A stretch of DNA of 64,000 nucleotides from Paenibacillus sp. SC116 (GCF_024733555.1 NZ_JANIOF010000001.1:310001-374000), one strand, 5' to 3'; positions 27,220 to 36,674 are shown, numbered from the stretch's first letter. The notes: a model not told the origin generated them from the letters alone. Numbers and translations are program-made.

Positions 27220-27837
27220 TCAATCAACCTTACTTGTATGTTTTTCTTGGATAAGCCGTGACGACTCGAACTCATGAATGGATCGTAACTGTTTTGCCAT
27301 ATATTCAGGGGAAAATGGGGGTTCTTGATCAAGCCAGTATTTTAAGATGCCCATAAAAGAAAATAGTCCGTAATGTGTAATAAGGTCTTTGTTAAGATGC
27401 TTGGTTGCAACGGTGTCTAGCTTCATCACATCAAGGGTCTGATCGAAATGATTTTGCAACAGCTCTATAAACCGAGTATGAAAATAGGAGTTTGTGCCAT
27501 CCTCAAACATTAATTTGTAGAAATCACGATGCTTTTGAAAATGGGTGAAGGATTGGATGATTCGTGGTTCCATGCTTGCGTATGAGGTTTGACTCACCGC
27601 ACAGTCAGGGGGGGCTGAAGCAATCAGCTCCGCAAGTATATCATCCACTTTTCGCTCGAATAGATCGTATTTATCTAAAAAGTGTAAATAAAATGTTCCA
27701 CGATTAATATCAGCTCGATCTGCAATATCTTGAACCGTAATGGCTTCGAATCCTTTCTCCTTCAACAATTCGTTAAAAGCCCGCTTTATATTTTTCTTTG
27801 TTCTTATAACTCGCCGATCCGTCGTATTGGCCATCAT
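27220..27837 (-). CDS. TetR/AcrR-family regulator divergent from rph homologue
   Basis: 205 residues: TetR helix-turn-helix 'ITVQDIADRADINRGTFYLHFLDKYDLF' (about 33-60), then a helical domain of the TetR_C type. ATG follows AAGGAGGTGATGG, a near-perfect ribosome site. It is divergent from the rifampin-phosphotransferase homologue with 203 bp between the starts, so it likely represses that gene and itself. The region has an 8-bp TAACGTTA at 27863 and a TTATC/GATAA pair near 27880-27900 as candidate operators; neither is convincing alone. Confidence 0.8.
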   Translation of the reverse strand: MMANTTDRRVIRTKKNIKRAFNELLKEKGFEAITVQDIADRADINRGTFYLHFLDKYDLFERKVDDILAELIASAPPDCAVSQTSYASMEPRIIQSFTHFQKHRDFYKLMFEDGTNSYFHTRFIELLQNHFDQTLDVMKLDTVATKHLNKDLITHYGLFSFMGILKYWLDQEPPFSPEYMAKQLRSIHEFESSRLIQEKHTSKVD

Positions 27838-28040
27838 CCATCACCTCCTTATCAACGAATAATAACGTTACTCAACAATTTATCTGCTTCTGTCTGATAA
27901 CGAACGAAACACAACAAGCTGCATATTGAACAGATTCCAGTTCTTAGTAAAATTATAAGCATCCAATTGGAGATTTATCAATTATTTAGCAATCAACTGG
28001 TAATAGCGTGTGTTTGACGATGCTGAGGGGGATGAAGTCT

Positions 28041-30695
28041 ATGTTGCCTTATATTTTGCATTTGGAAAAAGTGAACCGAGCGCATATTCATAAAGTAGGT
28101 GGCAAGGGCGCAAATTTGGGAGAACTGCTGCAAGCTGGTTTTCCCGTTCCGCAAGGGTATTGCATTACAACTTCTGCTTATGAGAAGCTCGTGAACCAAA
28201 CTGCTTCAATGACATCATTTTACGAACAACTCGGCCAATTGAACGCATCTGATATCGAAGAAGTTCGACGCATAAGCAAGGAAATAAGAACGTGCATCAT
28301 GGGTCTTTCTGTTCCAAGTGATGTACACGAAGCCATCTTGCACGCATGGAGAGTATTAGGCACAGATTATCGATATGCTGTTCGTTCCAGTGCGACGGCA
28401 GAGGACTTGCCGACAGCTTCCTTTGCGGGGCAGCAAGATACGTTCTTAAATATAAAAGGTGAGCAGCAGCTGTTAGATGCGATCCGTCGATGTTGGGCAT
28501 CCCTTTTCTCCGAGCGTGCTATCGTTTACCGCATAAAGAATGGGTACGATCATCAAGCTGTTCAACTGGCTGTTGTTATTCAGCAGATGATTGAGCCAGA
28601 TGTATCAGGAGTCATGTTTACTGCTGATCCTGTTACAGGAAACCGAACAATTACTTCGATAGATGCGAGCTTTGGATTGGGTGAAGCGCTCGTCTCCGGC
28701 ATTGTCAATCCTGACTTGTATCAGGTCAGAAAGGGAGAGATTGTAAAGAAACAAGTAGCGAATAAGCAAAAGGCTGTGCGACCGCTCACTGAGGGAGGTA
28801 CGGTTGTTGAAGCTATTTCAGCAAAGAAGCAAAATCTACAAGCCTTATCGGATGAAGAAATTATGGCTTTGACTCAGATGGGTGAGCGCATTCAAGCTCA
28901 TTATGGAACTGAGCAGGATATTGAATGGTGTTTGGTCAACCGACAATTCTATATTGTACAGGCTAGACCGATTACTTCACTTTTTCCCGTACCAGAAGCG
29001 CCTGATGACGAGCTACATGTGTATATTTCTAGCGGGCATATGCAGATGATGACAGATGTGATGACGCCGGCTGGCATTTCGATGTGGAAGCATCTTACTC
29101 CGGCTGATCAGGGTGCAAATATAGACTCGCAAATTGAAGTTGGCGGTAGACTATTCGCCGATGTAACTCACGTTCTCCAGTCGAATATGGCACGCAAGGT
29201 GTTTCTGTTTATTATCGATAAATTTGAGCCTTTAATAAGCAGTGCAGCTCGTCAGGTTCTGCCTCGCTTTCCCATCAAAGAAGGTCCTATGCCAGGCATG
29301 GAGCAGTTTAACCAAATGATTCCTTTTCTTGCAACGAAGGTTATGAAAGACCTGCTTGAAGGAGATGGCGAAACAGCTTATGAAGAAGTGAAATCATATG
29401 CGAGTCAATGTTCAGTGCTCTGTCGACAGGCTCTAGATGGCTGCAGCGGTGTGGAGAGAATTGCCTATGTTCAGAAAAATTGTGGGTCTCTGATGCAAGG
29501 TTTGATGGCAATAGATATGCATTATATGGCAGCTGCATCTGTGGCAAAAGAAATGCTTACATTGCTCTCGAAATGGTGGACATTCGACGAGGGTGATCTT
29601 CTCACCTTAAATAAATCATTACCTTATAATGTCACGGGCGAAATGGGATTGCAACTAGGGGACTTGGCAGACCTAGCTCGTGATCACCCCGAGCTTGTAA
29701 TTTATCTTCGAGATGCAGTAGAAGATGGGTTTATGGAAGGGCTTAACTCGATTGCTGGAGGCAGCGAATTCAAAGCTGCATTCGAACAGTGGCTGGATCA
29801 ATATGGGGCTCGCTGTCCAGGGGAGATTGACGTGGCTCGAACGCGCTGGTCGGAGCGTCCATATATGCTTGTTTCATCTATCGTGGGACATTTGAACAGT
29901 GTGAAACATGGAGAGCATCGTGAACGTTTCCGTCAGGGAGAGCTTGAGGCAGAAGCAGCAGCTGAGCGCATTCAAGCACAAGTTCGTACAGCGGATGACG
30001 GAGCGTTTAAGGAGAAGGTAGTGTCACGCCTTATGACCGTTTATCGCAGCTTTATGGGCTTGCGTGAGCATCACAAGTTTGTATTGGTGCGTCATTTTGC
30101 GCTTTATAAGCAAGCGCTGTTGGAAGAAGCTGATGCATTGGTGGCAAAAGGTGTTCTCTGTGAACGTGACGATATTTTCTTCTTAAACTTGCCTGAGATG
30201 CTTGAAGTGATAGAGGAATCGTTTGAGAAGGATGTTCAGCAGTTGATCCTACGTAGAAAAGAGGATTTTGAGTACTATAAACGATTGACGCCACCGAGGG
30301 TAATGACGAGTGAAGGGGAGATTATCGAAGGCAGTGTTCAGGGAGAAGATGCGCCTGAAGGAGCGTTGATTGGTACGCCGGTTTCTCCCGGAATCATTGA
30401 AGGGAGAGCTAAAGTCGTGCTTGATCCAACTACAGCTTCTTTAAAAGAAGGCGAGATACTAGTTGCACCTTACACCGATCCAGGTTGGACGCCTCTATTC
30501 CAGCAAGCGAAGGGACTTATTACGGAGATGGGCGGCTTAATGACACATGGTGCGGTTGTTGCTCGTGAGTATGGATTGCCTGCTGTTGTTGGCATTGAGC
30601 ATGCAACGACGATAATTAAAGATGGAGATAGGCTTCGACTTGACGGCAGTAAAGGATATGTAGAGGTGCTGAAAGAAGCGAGTTTTGTAGATTAA
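28041..30695 (+). CDS. rph: Rifampin phosphotransferase (Rph) homologue / PEP-synthase-like enzyme
   Basis: 884 residues with the three-part Rph layout: N-terminal ATP-binding domain ('VGGKGANLGELL', 'AVRSSATAEDLPTASFAGQQ'), a middle helical domain (about 330-760, 'HMQMMTDVMTPAGISMW', 'GARCPGEIDVARTRW') and a C-terminal swivelling His domain with the catalytic His in 'GGLMTHGAVVAREYGLP'. Rph transfers the beta-phosphate of ATP to rifamycins and inactivates them. The middle domain follows Bacillus/Listeria Rph rather than central-metabolism PpsA. ATG 28041 is chosen because GAGGGGG lies 9 bases before it. The substrate still needs proof. Confidence 0.8.
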   Translation: MLPYILHLEKVNRAHIHKVGGKGANLGELLQAGFPVPQGYCITTSAYEKLVNQTASMTSFYEQLGQLNASDIEEVRRISKEIRTCIMGLSVPSDVHEAILHAWRVLGTDYRYAVRSSATAEDLPTASFAGQQDTFLNIKGEQQLLDAIRRCWASLFSERAIVYRIKNGYDHQAVQLAVVIQQMIEPDVSGVMFTADPVTGNRTITSIDASFGLGEALVSGIVNPDLYQVRKGEIVKKQVANKQKAVRPLTEGGTVVEAISAKKQNLQALSDEEIMALTQMGERIQAHYGTEQDIEWCLVNRQFYIVQARPITSLFPVPEAPDDELHVYISSGHMQMMTDVMTPAGISMWKHLTPADQGANIDSQIEVGGRLFADVTHVLQSNMARKVFLFIIDKFEPLISSAARQVLPRFPIKEGPMPGMEQFNQMIPFLATKVMKDLLEGDGETAYEEVKSYASQCSVLCRQALDGCSGVERIAYVQKNCGSLMQGLMAIDMHYMAAASVAKEMLTLLSKWWTFDEGDLLTLNKSLPYNVTGEMGLQLGDLADLARDHPELVIYLRDAVEDGFMEGLNSIAGGSEFKAAFEQWLDQYGARCPGEIDVARTRWSERPYMLVSSIVGHLNSVKHGEHRERFRQGELEAEAAAERIQAQVRTADDGAFKEKVVSRLMTVYRSFMGLREHHKFVLVRHFALYKQALLEEADALVAKGVLCERDDIFFLNLPEMLEVIEESFEKDVQQLILRRKEDFEYYKRLTPPRVMTSEGEIIEGSVQGEDAPEGALIGTPVSPGIIEGRAKVVLDPTTASLKEGEILVAPYTDPGWTPLFQQAKGLITEMGGLMTHGAVVAREYGLPAVVGIEHATTIIKDGDRLRLDGSKGYVEVLKEASFVD

Positions 30696-30761
30696 CTCTT
30701 TTTGCATAGATGAAGGATCATTGTGTTATATCACGTGCGCTTGCATTTTGCGCGTTTAAGC

Positions 30762-30798
30762 AACCAGTCGTCGATAATCAATCGGCGACTGGTTATTT
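30762..30798 (+). terminator. Terminator after rph homologue
   Basis: AACCAGTCGTCGAT and ATCGGCGACTGGTT pair around AATCA, followed by ATTTATG. The T-run is short but the stem is 14 bp. Confidence 0.75.
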
Positions 30799-30968
30799 AT
30801 GTGAAGTTCGTATGAACTGGGAAAACAACAAGCATTAGAATATGATGATCGTGCACACGCTGATGACATTTTTATTAAGGAGCAATCTGTTTTTAACAAA
30901 TGATGTTGGAGGTTGTTTTGTGCTGTACTATGATAGTTACAATGGCAATTCTAGTAGGAGGAACTTTC

Positions 30969-31709
30969 ATGTATCGCATTTTTATCGTAGAAGACGATGA
31001 ACAGATTGGCAATGTACTGAACAGGACGCTGGAGAAATACGGTTTTGATGCGAAATGTGCAGCAGAGTATAGCAATATCGTAACCGAATTGGAAGCGTAT
31101 GCACCGAATCTAGTACTACTAGATATTAACTTGCCATACTTTGACGGCTATTATTGGTGCAGACAGATTCGAAAGAGCTCTAATGTTCCGATTATATTTA
31201 TATCTGCTAGAGAAGGCGAGATGGATCAAGTCATGGCCATTGAGCATGGTGGAGACGACTATATTACAAAGCCCATCCCACTTGATCTGCTAATGGCAAA
31301 AATAAAAGGCGTGTTACGGAGAGTGTACGGGGAATATGCGGATACTTCAACGCTTGCTCCTCCTGATTCCGAATTAAGGGTAGAAGGTTTGCGGCTTAAT
31401 CTTAGTTGTAATGAATTAGTATGGAAGCAGGAAAAGGTAGTGCTTACGAAGAATGAGCAATTGTTGGCAGAATGTTTCATGCAGCATTCAGGCAGGACGA
31501 TTACACGTGATCAATTGTTAGAAGTATTATGGGATAAAGCAGAATTTGTAGACGATAATACGCTGACGGTGAACGTGACTAGATTGAGGAAAAAGCTAGA
31601 GGAGCTAGGACTGCCGCAGGTCATTGTGACCGTACGCGGTCTAGGCTATAAATTGCTGCTCGAAACAGAAGATGAGAAACAGTTAAATGAGCAGGAGTTA
31701 CATTTATGA
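30969..31709 (+). CDS. BceR-like OmpR-family response regulator
   Basis: 246 residues. Receiver with 'VEDDEQIG', phospho-acceptor D in 'LVLLDINLPYFDG' and K in 'YITKPIPLD'; OmpR-type winged helix with 'RTITRDQLLEVLWD' and 'VNVTRLRKKLEELG'. The gene order (regulator, short-linker kinase, ATPase, FtsX-type permease) is that of Bce antimicrobial-peptide detoxification modules. ATG at 30969 follows TAGGAGGAAC. It overlaps the kinase gene by 4 bases (ATGA), so the two are translationally coupled. Target sites fitting the BceR consensus lie before the ABC genes. Confidence 0.88.
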   Translation: MYRIFIVEDDEQIGNVLNRTLEKYGFDAKCAAEYSNIVTELEAYAPNLVLLDINLPYFDGYYWCRQIRKSSNVPIIFISAREGEMDQVMAIEHGGDDYITKPIPLDLLMAKIKGVLRRVYGEYADTSTLAPPDSELRVEGLRLNLSCNELVWKQEKVVLTKNEQLLAECFMQHSGRTITRDQLLEVLWDKAEFVDDNTLTVNVTRLRKKLEELGLPQVIVTVRGLGYKLLLETEDEKQLNEQELHL

Positions 31710-32809
31710 TAAAAAAGGTAAAACGAAACTCAGCAGCTCTCTTTGTACGTGATCGTTCCTCATACATCCTAACGGGAATAGCCATTATTGCGCTAGGTGT
31801 AACCATTATGAAATTAGACAAAGCACGCTTAAGTAAAGGAATTAATGATACCGATACCCCAGTATACTTTATGGTCGTGTCCCTCTTTTTTATTGGCGTG
31901 TGGCTGGCAGTAGACTACATACGACAGCGTACTTATTATCGACAGGTAAGTATGGCAATCGAACATTCAGGAGAAATGCAAGCAACTGCAATGGTACACT
32001 CTACCGTGACACAGGAACAACGGCTTGTTGCTCGTTTGTTAGAACAACAACGAACTGCTTATTTGAATGAGCTTCGTAGTTATTACCGTCAGCAGGAGAT
32101 GCACAACCATTTTGTATTGCAGTGGGTGCACAATATGAAAACACCCGTTTCGGTGATGGATTTACTTATGCAGGAAGCATCACAACAGATGCCGTATACC
32201 GAACAAGAGCAGCATCAGCTTATTTCAAATATGAAGGATGAGGCCGATCGGATGACGAGAGGTCTGGAAATGCTGCTATATTCAGCGCGGCTTGATAAAT
32301 TTGAGATGGATTTGCATAGTAAACAGGTACCGCTGCACGAATTGATTCGTGACGTAATTATTGCCCATAAACGCCTTTGTATCCGTCATTCCATCACTCC
32401 TAACATAGTTGGCGAGGCGTGGATAGAGACAGATATGAAATGGCTGACGTTCGTACTCAATCAATTGGTTAGCAATGCGATCAAATACAGTAAGGGAAAG
32501 TCAGGCCCTAAACGTTTAACCTTTCAAATAGAGCAGTCAGCTAGTGAAGTGAAGTTGACCATAGTAGATGAAGGCATTGGCATACCTCCACATGATTTGC
32601 CGCGAATATTCGATCCGTTCTTTACCGGTGAAAATGGACGTTCTGTAGAAGAATCTACGGGGATGGGGTTGTATTTGGCGAAACAGGTATGCGATAGGCT
32701 AGGTCACAACCTGACTGTACGTTCCGAAGTAGGCAAGGGAACAACCTTTATAGTTGCATTTGAGCCAAGGAGCATTCATCGGCTGGAAAGTAATGTGACA
32801 AATATGTAA
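31706..32809 (+). CDS. BceS-like intramembrane-sensing histidine kinase
   Basis: 367 residues: two membrane helices (about 19-35 and 53-70) with only a very short extracellular loop, then a cytoplasmic dimerisation helix with 'VLQWVHNMKTPVSVMD' (phospho-acceptor His) and HATPase motifs 'NQLVSNAIKYS', 'VDEGIGI' and 'TGMGLYLAKQV'. Kinases of this type do not bind the drug themselves but read the state of the ABC transporter. The last codons and stop overlap an exact BceR-box match (32796-32809). Confidence 0.88.
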   Translation: MIKKVKRNSAALFVRDRSSYILTGIAIIALGVTIMKLDKARLSKGINDTDTPVYFMVVSLFFIGVWLAVDYIRQRTYYRQVSMAIEHSGEMQATAMVHSTVTQEQRLVARLLEQQRTAYLNELRSYYRQQEMHNHFVLQWVHNMKTPVSVMDLLMQEASQQMPYTEQEQHQLISNMKDEADRMTRGLEMLLYSARLDKFEMDLHSKQVPLHELIRDVIIAHKRLCIRHSITPNIVGEAWIETDMKWLTFVLNQLVSNAIKYSKGKSGPKRLTFQIEQSASEVKLTIVDEGIGIPPHDLPRIFDPFFTGENGRSVEESTGMGLYLAKQVCDRLGHNLTVRSEVGKGTTFIVAFEPRSIHRLESNVTNM

Positions 32810-32832
32810 GGTTGGTTTTGACCCTTTTGTCA
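32796..32832 (+). promoter_or_regulatory. Two BceR-type boxes before the ABC transporter genes
   Basis: TGACA-AATA-TGTAA (32796-32809) matches the published BceR-family pattern TNACA-N4-TGTAA exactly and overlaps the kinase stop codon. A second, weaker copy TGACC-CTTT-TGTCA (32819-32832) follows after 9 bp. A possible promoter TTTGCA-N16-TATACT (32854-32881) lies just downstream, so activation by the module's own regulator is expected. The site pattern is seen; binding is inferred. Confidence 0.65.
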
Positions 32833-32922
32833 TCTGAATCGATGGGACCTATGTTTGCAGAAGCCTATACTTACATAGTAACCGTAACGGATAAGAACAT
32901 GCGCAGGGAGAGGAACTAGAGG

Positions 32923-33699
32923 ATGACTGTACTAAAAGCGCAAGGGCTTGGGAAAATATACAGTTCCAAAGGCAACATCTTGACTACTGCCTTAACAGAT
33001 TTTGATTTGGAAATAGAGGAAGGGGAATTTGTCGGCATCATGGGGCCATCGGGCAGCGGCAAAACAACTCTTCTTCATTTACTAGCTACCATCGATCGAC
33101 CATCGTCAGGAAGTGTCGAAATTAACGGTGTTAACCCTATTGGATTTGACGATAAGGAGATATCATTATTTCGTCGTCGTCAGCTAGGCTTTGTATTTCA
33201 AGATTTTAATCTCGTACAAACCTTATCCATAAAGGAAAATATAATTCTTCCACTTGTCATGGAAGGCATGGCCCCAGAACAAATTGAGCAGCGCTTAAGG
33301 CCATTGGCTGAAAAGTTGCAAATTGCTCATCTCCTGCATAAGCGGACGTATGAGCTTTCAGGTGGTCAGATGCAGCGTACAGCTATTGCGCGTGCATTGA
33401 TTCATAAGCCTTCGATCTTGCTTGCGGACGAGCTGAGCGGGAATTTGGATTCAAAATCGGCAAAGGATGTAATGGATGCGCTTCAGCTAATGAACGAAGT
33501 GGATCGAGCAACCGTGCTCATGGTAACGCATGATCCGTTCGCGGCAAGCTATTGTAAGCGGGTCGTGTTCATAAGAGACGGGAAGATGTTTATGGAAATA
33601 CGGCGTAGTTCAAACCGACAAGCCTTCTTCCAACAAATATTGGACGCACAGAGCGTGCTAGGAGGAAACTTCAATGACGTTCCGTTCGCTCGCAATTAG
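32923..33699 (+). CDS. BceA-like ABC transporter ATP-binding protein
   Basis: 258 residues. Walker A 'GPSGSGKTTLLH', Q-loop 'FVFQDFNL', signature 'LSGGQMQRTAIARAL', Walker B 'ILLADELSGNLD' and H-loop 'VTHDP' are all intact. It belongs to the MacB/LolD-like branch. ATG follows GGGAGAGGAAC. Its last 26 bases overlap the permease gene, whose ribosome site (AGGAGGAAAC) lies inside this gene, so the two are coupled. It would power the unusual permease downstream. Confidence 0.92.
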   Translation: MTVLKAQGLGKIYSSKGNILTTALTDFDLEIEEGEFVGIMGPSGSGKTTLLHLLATIDRPSSGSVEINGVNPIGFDDKEISLFRRRQLGFVFQDFNLVQTLSIKENIILPLVMEGMAPEQIEQRLRPLAEKLQIAHLLHKRTYELSGGQMQRTAIARALIHKPSILLADELSGNLDSKSAKDVMDALQLMNEVDRATVLMVTHDPFAASYCKRVVFIRDGKMFMEIRRSSNRQAFFQQILDAQSVLGGNFNDVPFARN

Positions 33700-35023
33700 C
33701 AATATACGAGGGAAATGGCGGTCATACAGTGCATTTTTTATGAGCTGCGTGTTCTCTGTCATGATTTTTTACATGTACACGGCATTTATTGTTCATCCTG
33801 ATGTACTTCAAGGTCAAATGGTTGCTGCTTTGGAGATTAGGCAGGGGCTCATATTTTGCCAATACATCGTTATTATTTTCTCGCTCTTGTTTGTGCTCTA
33901 TTCCAACGCTGCATTTTTGAAGACAAGGACGCAAGAGTTTGGACTTTTCAAAATGTTTGGAATGACGAGTATGCAGCTTCGCAAATTGATTATACTTGAA
34001 AATGCCATCATTGCAGCTTTAGCGGTAGGAGTTGGTATTGGTCTTGGCATCATGTTCAGTAAATTATTTTTTATGATGCTTGAAGTATTGCTGGAGATGA
34101 ATGATCCTATTCCATATAAGGTTCCATTCCGTGCGGTCTGGCAGACGGTAGGTAGTTTCTTCGTCCTGTTTGCCCTGATTACGTTGTGGACCACCTATCG
34201 GGTCGGGCAAACGGAAATTATTCAGATGCTGAAAGCGCAGATGCAATCGAAGCAGCAACTTATTCAATCACGGTCCCTATCCGTACTTGCTGCTGTATGC
34301 TTAGGACTTGCCTATGGTCTGGCACTTGTGATAGACGCATTCAGTTTTGCGCTGCTCGCACCGATTATTATGGTAACGGTTGTAATTGGGACGTATCTCT
34401 TGTTTACCCAGCTTAGTATTTATATGTTACAGCTCGCTCAAGGGAATTCTCGATTCTATTATAATCGTACGAATATGATGATTATTGCTCAGTTAGCTCA
34501 CAAATTAAAAGACAATGCGCGCATGCTATTTATCGTATCAATATTGAGCGCGGTTATCCTGACCGCATCGGGTGCCGTTTATACGCTATTGCGAAGCGTA
34601 CAGCTGGATGGTGTGCACACGCAGTATGAAGATCCTGAAGGGCTTTTTTCACTGATTCTATTTATAGGCATGTTTATTAGTTTGCTATTCTTCATTGCAG
34701 CGGGTAGTATGATTTATTTCAAACTGTTTACAGAATTGCGAGAAGATCAGGAGCAATATAAAGTGTTGACTCGTATCGGCATGACCCAGGATGAAATCAG
34801 AAAGATAATCGTCACACAATTAGGAATTATCTTTTACGTACCTTGCATAGTCGGTATCATTCATACTTTGTTTGCGATGAAAGCGATGGACAATGTCCTT
34901 CAGCTCGCACATTGGAGTTATTCATTTGGAGTTATTGGTATTTATATTGCTATGCAAACGATATATTTCCTAGTGACTTGTCATGATTATATGAACAACG
35001 TTCTTCGCAGTAATGAAATCTAA
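33674..35023 (+). CDS. BceB-like FtsX-type permease lacking the large extracellular domain
   Basis: 449 residues, about 200 shorter than a normal BceB. The N-terminal part has the membrane helices and the FtsX core ('RTQEFGLFKMFGMTSMQLRKL'); the C-terminal part repeats the core ('REDQEQYKVLTRIGMTQDEIRKI'). Between the membrane helix ending 'VILTASGAVYTLL' and the next starting 'LFSLILFIGMFISLLFF', a normal BceB has an extracellular domain of roughly 200 residues; here only about 16 residues remain. The frame is intact, so it looks like a stable short form rather than a broken gene. Confidence 0.85.
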   Translation: MTFRSLAISNIRGKWRSYSAFFMSCVFSVMIFYMYTAFIVHPDVLQGQMVAALEIRQGLIFCQYIVIIFSLLFVLYSNAAFLKTRTQEFGLFKMFGMTSMQLRKLIILENAIIAALAVGVGIGLGIMFSKLFFMMLEVLLEMNDPIPYKVPFRAVWQTVGSFFVLFALITLWTTYRVGQTEIIQMLKAQMQSKQQLIQSRSLSVLAAVCLGLAYGLALVIDAFSFALLAPIIMVTVVIGTYLLFTQLSIYMLQLAQGNSRFYYNRTNMMIIAQLAHKLKDNARMLFIVSILSAVILTASGAVYTLLRSVQLDGVHTQYEDPEGLFSLILFIGMFISLLFFIAAGSMIYFKLFTELREDQEQYKVLTRIGMTQDEIRKIIVTQLGIIFYVPCIVGIIHTLFAMKAMDNVLQLAHWSYSFGVIGIYIAMQTIYFLVTCHDYMNNVLRSNEI

Positions 35024-35044
35024 TAGATGACGAGGAGTAGGGAT

Positions 35045-36649
35045 ATGACTATTAGGCAGACAAGTAACTTATCTAATTGCGTTGCGAAAAGGAATACCCG
35101 AATCAAAGCTCACAATCGAATCGTAACTGCTCTGAAGAAGCCTTTCTTTACATTCATGGCGTTAGCGATTATTGGTGTCCTGCTGCCACAATCAGTTATG
35201 GCGCAAGACTTCTTGTCTAAGAAAGAGAAAACGAAAAAAATAGAGCAGTATGTACACAATCAGATGCAAGAAAGCCTTATTCCAGGGGTTTCATTGGTTA
35301 TTGTAGAGAAGGGAAATATTGCTTATCAAAATGGATTTGGATTTGCGGATGCTGCCGCGAAGAAGCCGGTGACCAGCGAAACATTGTTTGAGCTTGCTTC
35401 TACGAGCAAAGCCTTTACGGGATTAGCCATTTTACAGCTGGAGAAGGAAGGGATGCTGAAACGGACGGATTCGGTTACAACATTCATCCCTTGGCTGCAA
35501 TTATCGTACAATGATAGGCCTGTATCTATTACTATTCAAGATCTGCTCTATCATACTAGTGGAATCTCGGCAGCATCGATTCAGCACTATCCGAAGAGCA
35601 ACGCTGATGATGCGCTTGAACAAACCGTGAGAACGTTACTTAACCAGCCTTTGAACCGTGAACCAGGAAGTTCCTACGAATATGCGACGATTAATTACGA
35701 TATATTGGGCCTTGTCATTGAAAAGGTGACGAAGCAGTCCTATGAAGCGTATATGCAGCAGCATATTTTACAGCCACTTGGCATGACCGATTCAAAAGTT
35801 GGTGTACAGCAAATTCCGCCAGCTAATATGGCTACGGGGTATCGACTGAAATTCACGGTGCCCACTGCTCATACACCAGCTATCTATCGCGGCAATACAC
35901 CAGCTGGATACATTATTAGTAATGCGAACGATATTGCGAAATGGATGAATGTGCAGCTTGGAAATGTACAGCTTCAAGGCATTGATCAGCAGCTCATCGT
36001 GGATTCTCATACGCCTGATCGATCAGTTAAACCCTTTGATGAACATACGTACTATGGGGCAGGTTGGGCTGCACAGCAAGGAGACAGTAATGTCGTTTAT
36101 CATGCAGGAGTAAATCCAACCTTTTCTTCCTATATCACATTATTGCCCGAAGAGCAGATTGGAGTAGCGGTTTTATCGAATATAAACAGCAGTTCGACCA
36201 CAACTATTGCTCAGGGCGTTATGGATATTTGGAATGGCGAGGCTCCGGAAGCGAATAGTCAACCAGATGGCATGCTAGTGGTGGAGCAAATCGCAACCTA
36301 TGTATTTATTTTGGTGGGAATCCTAGGGCTTGTTGGACTCATTTTAATTGTTGTATGCATGAAGAAATTAATTAGGCAGCAGAGAAATTGGACTGCTCTG
36401 AAAGGTAAAAGGCTGCTATGGTTCGTCGTTCATTTTTTGCTTTGCACAGCTATTATGTTCCTTATCGTGAACCTTCCAAGTGTATTGCTCGGTGGAATGT
36501 CATGGTCGTTTGTGGCTAGATGGGCACCAGTTACCATCATGTTTACGATTTATAGTCTTATTGCCACATTAAGCGTGTACTTTATATATGGGCTGATGCT
36601 CGTATTATCAAAGAAACAATCGGACTTACAGAAAGAGTTGAAGTATTAA
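35045..36649 (+). CDS. Membrane-anchored class C serine hydrolase of the Bce-like operon
   Basis: About 534 residues. A signal/anchor helix (about 35-60, 'FFTFMALAIIGVLLPQSVMAQ') is followed by a class C beta-lactamase/DD-peptidase fold with S-x-x-K in 'ELASTSKAFTGLA' and a 'VYHAG' in the third-motif place, and a C-terminal tail of three to four membrane helices. The second motif reads Y-A-T ('YEYATINYD') instead of Y-A/S-N. It begins 21 bp after the permease stop with its own GAGGAG (ATG 35045), so it belongs to the same transcript. A wall-related or drug-related role of the outer catalytic domain is inferred from this context. Confidence 0.82.
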   Translation: MTIRQTSNLSNCVAKRNTRIKAHNRIVTALKKPFFTFMALAIIGVLLPQSVMAQDFLSKKEKTKKIEQYVHNQMQESLIPGVSLVIVEKGNIAYQNGFGFADAAAKKPVTSETLFELASTSKAFTGLAILQLEKEGMLKRTDSVTTFIPWLQLSYNDRPVSITIQDLLYHTSGISAASIQHYPKSNADDALEQTVRTLLNQPLNREPGSSYEYATINYDILGLVIEKVTKQSYEAYMQQHILQPLGMTDSKVGVQQIPPANMATGYRLKFTVPTAHTPAIYRGNTPAGYIISNANDIAKWMNVQLGNVQLQGIDQQLIVDSHTPDRSVKPFDEHTYYGAGWAAQQGDSNVVYHAGVNPTFSSYITLLPEEQIGVAVLSNINSSSTTTIAQGVMDIWNGEAPEANSQPDGMLVVEQIATYVFILVGILGLVGLILIVVCMKKLIRQQRNWTALKGKRLLWFVVHFLLCTAIMFLIVNLPSVLLGGMSWSFVARWAPVTIMFTIYSLIATLSVYFIYGLMLVLSKKQSDLQKELKY

Positions 36650-36674
36650 TATATCTGTGTGAGTGTGATAGGAG

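Noticed and set aside
27838-28040. CCAATTGG and TAACGTTA as firm TetR operators before the rph homologue
   Set aside because: Both are 8-bp palindromes that occur easily by chance in AT-rich DNA; no longer dyad supports either.
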